Positions 6,601-7,473 of a DNA stretch of 7,473 nt are shown here, piece after piece. The translations under genes were made by a program, and so were the position numbers. Below the pieces are notes generated by a model. That model ran no database searches. It was not told the DNA's origin and saw nothing but the letters and a program-made list of their open reading frames with translations. Where the stretch lies: assembly GCA_022837245.1 (NCBI GenBank), contig JALHHX010000106.1, positions 1 through 7,473 on the forward strand, written 5' to 3'. Every line of letters begins with the position of its first letter. Position 1 is the first letter of the stretch. Origin of the DNA: Lentisphaerota bacterium. GTDB taxonomy: Bacteria; Verrucomicrobiota; Kiritimatiellia; RFP12; UBA3636.

Positions 6601-7473
6601 AGTGTGACCGTATGACCGGTCGCGACTGTGACTGCGGCGCCAGCACGGGGTGCTATGTCCTCCCCCCACGTGGCGGGGTCCGACCAAGAGCCGCTTTTAA
6701 CAGACGTCCATTCTGCAATGTTTGAAAACGTCGTGAAATCGGAAATCTCGGAGTGGAATTCTCCATAGTCGTTGACCGCATTCGCCTGCCAGAAATATTG
6801 AGTGGCTGAATCAAGTCCCGTCAAGTCGGCGAAATAGCTGCCCATCGGCACATAGCCTAAGCTATTTGTGTTGGTAAGATTGTCTGACGAGAGCCCCCAC
6901 GAGAAATAGACGTTCGCGTAGGTCCCGTTGTCTAGTGTCGCGGAGAGCCGTGAGGAAATATCTGTTATGAGGCCTGAGTTGACTCCAGACAAATTCGGCG
7001 CGCCCAAAGTTCTGAAGCTTGGCGCCCCGCCCGCTGAGCCCCACGCCATGCCGTAGGCGTTGCTGGCCATGAAGTTGTAATAATAAACTGTATTTGGAGT
7101 GAGCCCTGTGGCCGTTGCGGATGCTTCCACGCCCTCCGCGGCTCCAGAAGCCTCGGATGTGCCACCACCATTGGCGAGCCATGCCGCGGCGCTGGTTCCG
7201 CAATCATTAGTGGCCCAGAATGCGTAAAGCTTCGTTGGCGGCGCCCCTTCGTAAGTTATCGTGCCATGCAGCGTCGCAGAATTGTTCAACACCTCGGCCG
7301 CAGTGCCGTTTTCGGTCTGCGGTTCGCCGGGAAGCGTTGTGAAGCTTGCCGATGATGGAGCGAACACCAGACCGTAGTCGTTCGTCGCCGCGAAGCGGTA
7401 GTGGTACGTCGTGCCCATTGCCAGCCCCGTCAGGGGGAGGCTGAAATTCTGCGGTTCCTGCGTGGCGATCCCC
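3669..7473 (-). CDS. Large FN3-like / Gly-rich beta-helix repeat surface protein (5' end outside window)
   Basis: The visible 1267 residues run from the window edge to a TAG at 3669. The Met at 7418 is internal: 18 in-frame residues before it continue the same FN3-like repeat. Numbering from that Met, three FN3-like units end at ~28 (partial), ~139 and ~231, each with a GLxxxTxYxxxxxAxNxYG strand pair. Residues ~236-300 carry a G8-like motif (SGSWSDPATWG, then VTVATGHTVTLTN). Three long repeats follow (~303-655, 656-989, 990-1249), each with GYGPGGG-, GGGYGGxGG-, PGSGGG- and GGGGRIAVxY-type elements between short beta strands, which suggests a right-handed beta-helix or similar solenoid with Gly-rich turns. 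The composition, very few Lys and Cys and many Gly, Ser, Thr and Asn, fits an exported protein; the signal peptide would be off-window. No LPXTG, PEP-CTERM or other C-terminal anchor is seen; it ends in TIIVVR. Likely a structural, adhesive or glycan-binding surface protein; no enzyme motif recognised. Confidence 0.85.
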   Translation of the reverse strand, partial: GIATQEPQNFSLPLTGLAMGTTYHYRFAATNDYGLVFAPSSASFTTLPGEPQTENGTAAEVLNNSATLHGTITYEGAPPTKLYAFWATNDCGTSAAAWLANGGGTSEASGAAEGVEASATATGLTPNTVYYYNFMASNAYGMAWGSAGGAPSFRTLGAPNLSGVNSGLITDISSRLSATLDNGTYANVYFSWGLSSDNLTNTNSLGYVPMGSYFADLTGLDSATQYFWQANAVNDYGEFHSEISDFTTFSNIAEWTSVKSGSWSDPATWGEDIAPRAGAAVTVATGHTVTLTNATPQLSSAAVNAGGFLSFSGWGTVLNASDVEIFGTVTHAANSDTNAVDGWMPDAHVNIACGNFTLASTGKIDIKSKGYGAGKVAYSPGYGPGGGKAPNTSSGGGYGGMGGNAGNGGALTYGSYINPVDPGSGGGLGPWSSYAGAGGGALRIDSTDVVEINGIIDADGGAGNGNYGSGGSGGGVCISCRVLRGTAGKVYARGGYGGGLAGSGGGGRIAVIYDTVAQSAETVPTIEFSTSFTASANSGDLGTLYFPDSQLLTRANGAITQSGQWMAPGLNSLESDSLVLKNSWLRFLEAGVGLYVTNDLVITGTDNRIHKLEITNAVVACGGDVHLDKSTLALYRGAETGSSLYCGGNLTVSNAAALHVQAGITADPLIPGGFVSVTGSLITAGASWIYPYSHPTNGGSIRFEAANFSFGSLGGIDASNIGFSRGLKKNTPGFGPGGGFGSGSTGGGGYGGIGGNNVGNPTRGLTYGDPMKPIQPGSGGGQGDQGDNVEPSGSGGGAIWLETPGSVRVDGKILANGGAGSGNRGSGGSGGGVYIKCKTFIGAGGVIQASGGSNPTRSACGGGGGGRIAVVYDTVEQATVPVPDVVFTTQRGLCSTRYGEIGTLYFPDSRFLVDRPGPIVHTGIWLGEDMPSTLVRDSLVVSNAFLRTVTSLTLDVAGAFTLVGTDYRLHGLDLTNTTINCATLTLEKSGFFVRGGMTDGKQGGYGATVNVTGDMTVGPNSWVYPYSHPTNGGSPKFTMRNLTIAAGGGFDATAAGFVGGAINSDGYGPGRGAYLGSGSGGGGYGGHGGRTNAVCGQVYGTANAPFQPGSGGGGGPNGVGGAGGGSVRIEAVESVLLDGSIFAKGKDYTFFRSGAGSGGGVLVTCRGFSGAGTINASGGNANTGVNDGMGGGGGRIAVWYGLGLTVDHEAVVASGGLRGIVSDVPVEFTGTTSVLGGTGSSSWTPQAQAGTVVFLTAAPSETIIVVR
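3672..4451 (-). repeat. Gly-rich module R3 of the surface protein (shortened, C-terminal)
   Basis: Third tandem copy, residues ~990-1249. It opens with VNVTGDMTVG and YPYSHPTNGG, then GYGPGRG, GGGGYGGHGG, PGSGGGGG, GAGGGSVRI, GGGVLVTCR and GGGGGRIAVWY. It lacks the last ~100 residues of the other copies: the protein stops soon after GTVVFLTAAP, which aligns with GTLYFPDSQLL and GTLYFPDSRFL of R1 and R2. The truncation may be the normal cap of the solenoid. Confidence 0.75.
4452..5453 (-). repeat. Gly-rich module R2 of the surface protein (full length)
   Basis: Second tandem copy, residues ~656-989, about 334 long. It contains YPYSHPTNGG (672-681), GFGPGGG (715), GGGGYGGIGG (728), PGSGGG (758), GSGGGAIWL (775), GSGGSGGGVYIKCK (807), GGGGGGRIAVVYDT (843) and GTLYFPDSRFL (884), followed by a run of short beta strands (DSLVVSNAFLRT, FTLVGTDYRLHGLDLTNTTI). 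It aligns with R1 along nearly its full length and with R3 over the first two-thirds. Confidence 0.8.
5454..6512 (-). repeat. Gly-rich module R1 of the surface protein (divergent N-terminal copy)
   Basis: First tandem copy, residues ~303-655. It has GYGPGGG (363), GGGYGGMGG (377), PGSGGG (404), GAGGGALRI (418), GSGGSGGGVCISCR (450), GSGGGGRIAVIYDT (484), GTLYFPDSQLL (524) and then the strand run DSLVVLKNS-type through LVITGTDNRIHKLEITNAVV. Unlike R2 and R3 it has no YPYSHPTNGG segment at its start; SDTNAVDGWMPD sits there instead, just after the G8-like region. Confidence 0.75.
6435..6713 (-). other. G8-like domain region of the surface protein
   Basis: Residues ~236-328 contain EWTSVKSGSWSDPATWG, then PRAGAAVTVATGHTVTLTN and a string of short beta strands. 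The pattern of a Trp-Ser-Asp-Pro-x-x-Trp motif, a Pro-x-Ala-Gly turn and a GhTVtl strand is the hallmark of G8-type modules, which usually start extracellular beta-helical regions. Here it sits exactly at the join between the FN3-like units and the Gly-rich solenoid, as expected for a helix cap. Its end overlaps the start chosen for R1 because the boundary is not sharp. Confidence 0.55.
6726..7473 (-). repeat. FN3-like repeats of the surface protein (two complete, one partial)
   Basis: Three diverged ~90-110-residue units. The partial first one (7473-7335) shows LPLTGLAMGTTYHYRFAATN and ends SASFTTL. The second (7328-7002) has TATGLTPNTVYYYNFMASN and ends APSFRTL. The third (7001-6726) has ADLTGLDSATQYFWQANAVN and ends ISDFTTF. 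The G-L-x-x-x-T-x-Y plus A-x-N-x-Y-G pattern and the closing F-x-T-[LF] strand are those of fibronectin type III-like units of bacterial extracellular proteins. More units probably lie beyond the right edge. Confidence 0.7.

Overview
The window holds two large genes on the minus strand, lying head to tail, plus a short non-coding tail at the left edge. Reading in the direction of transcription (right to left), the first is a giant secreted or surface protein of fibronectin-III-like repeats and glycine-rich beta-helix-like repeats; it enters from beyond the right edge and stops at 3669. The second, after a 111-bp gap containing a perfect 12-bp hairpin, is a 1121-residue secreted glycoside hydrolase (GTG start at 3557, stop at 192) with a CBM9-like N-terminal region and a GH42-like catalytic domain. 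A Rho-independent terminator lies 25 bp after its stop codon. No RNA gene, insertion sequence, CRISPR array or plus-strand gene could be supported.

The organism looks like a PVC-superphylum bacterium (Kiritimatiellota, Lentisphaerota or Verrucomicrobiota), probably a polysaccharide degrader. This is inferred from protein style: very long exported proteins with 'GLxxxTxYYYxFxAxNxYG' FN3-like repeats, a G8-like 'SGSWSDPATWG' motif, repeated Gly-rich modules ending in 'GGGGRIAVxYDT', and CBM9-like plus GH42-like multidomain enzymes. There is no rRNA or housekeeping marker in the window, so the assignment is tentative.

Layout: 1-191 is non-coding and carries three copies of a 24-bp palindromic extragenic repeat, one of which forms the stem of the terminator, plus an unrelated perfect 9-bp inverted repeat. 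192-3557 is the glycoside hydrolase. 3558-3668 is intergenic with the 12-bp hairpin and a strong ribosome binding site. 3669-7473 is the repeat protein, open at the right edge.

The close same-strand spacing and the lack of a T-tract after the intergenic hairpin make co-transcription plausible. Both products appear to be exported, so a surface carbohydrate-binding or adhesion protein made together with a polysaccharide-acting enzyme is a reasonable but unproven reading. The least ordinary items are the short palindromic repeat family that doubles as a terminator, and the ~340-residue tandem repeats, where an identical decapeptide is encoded with 9 of 10 codons synonymously different.
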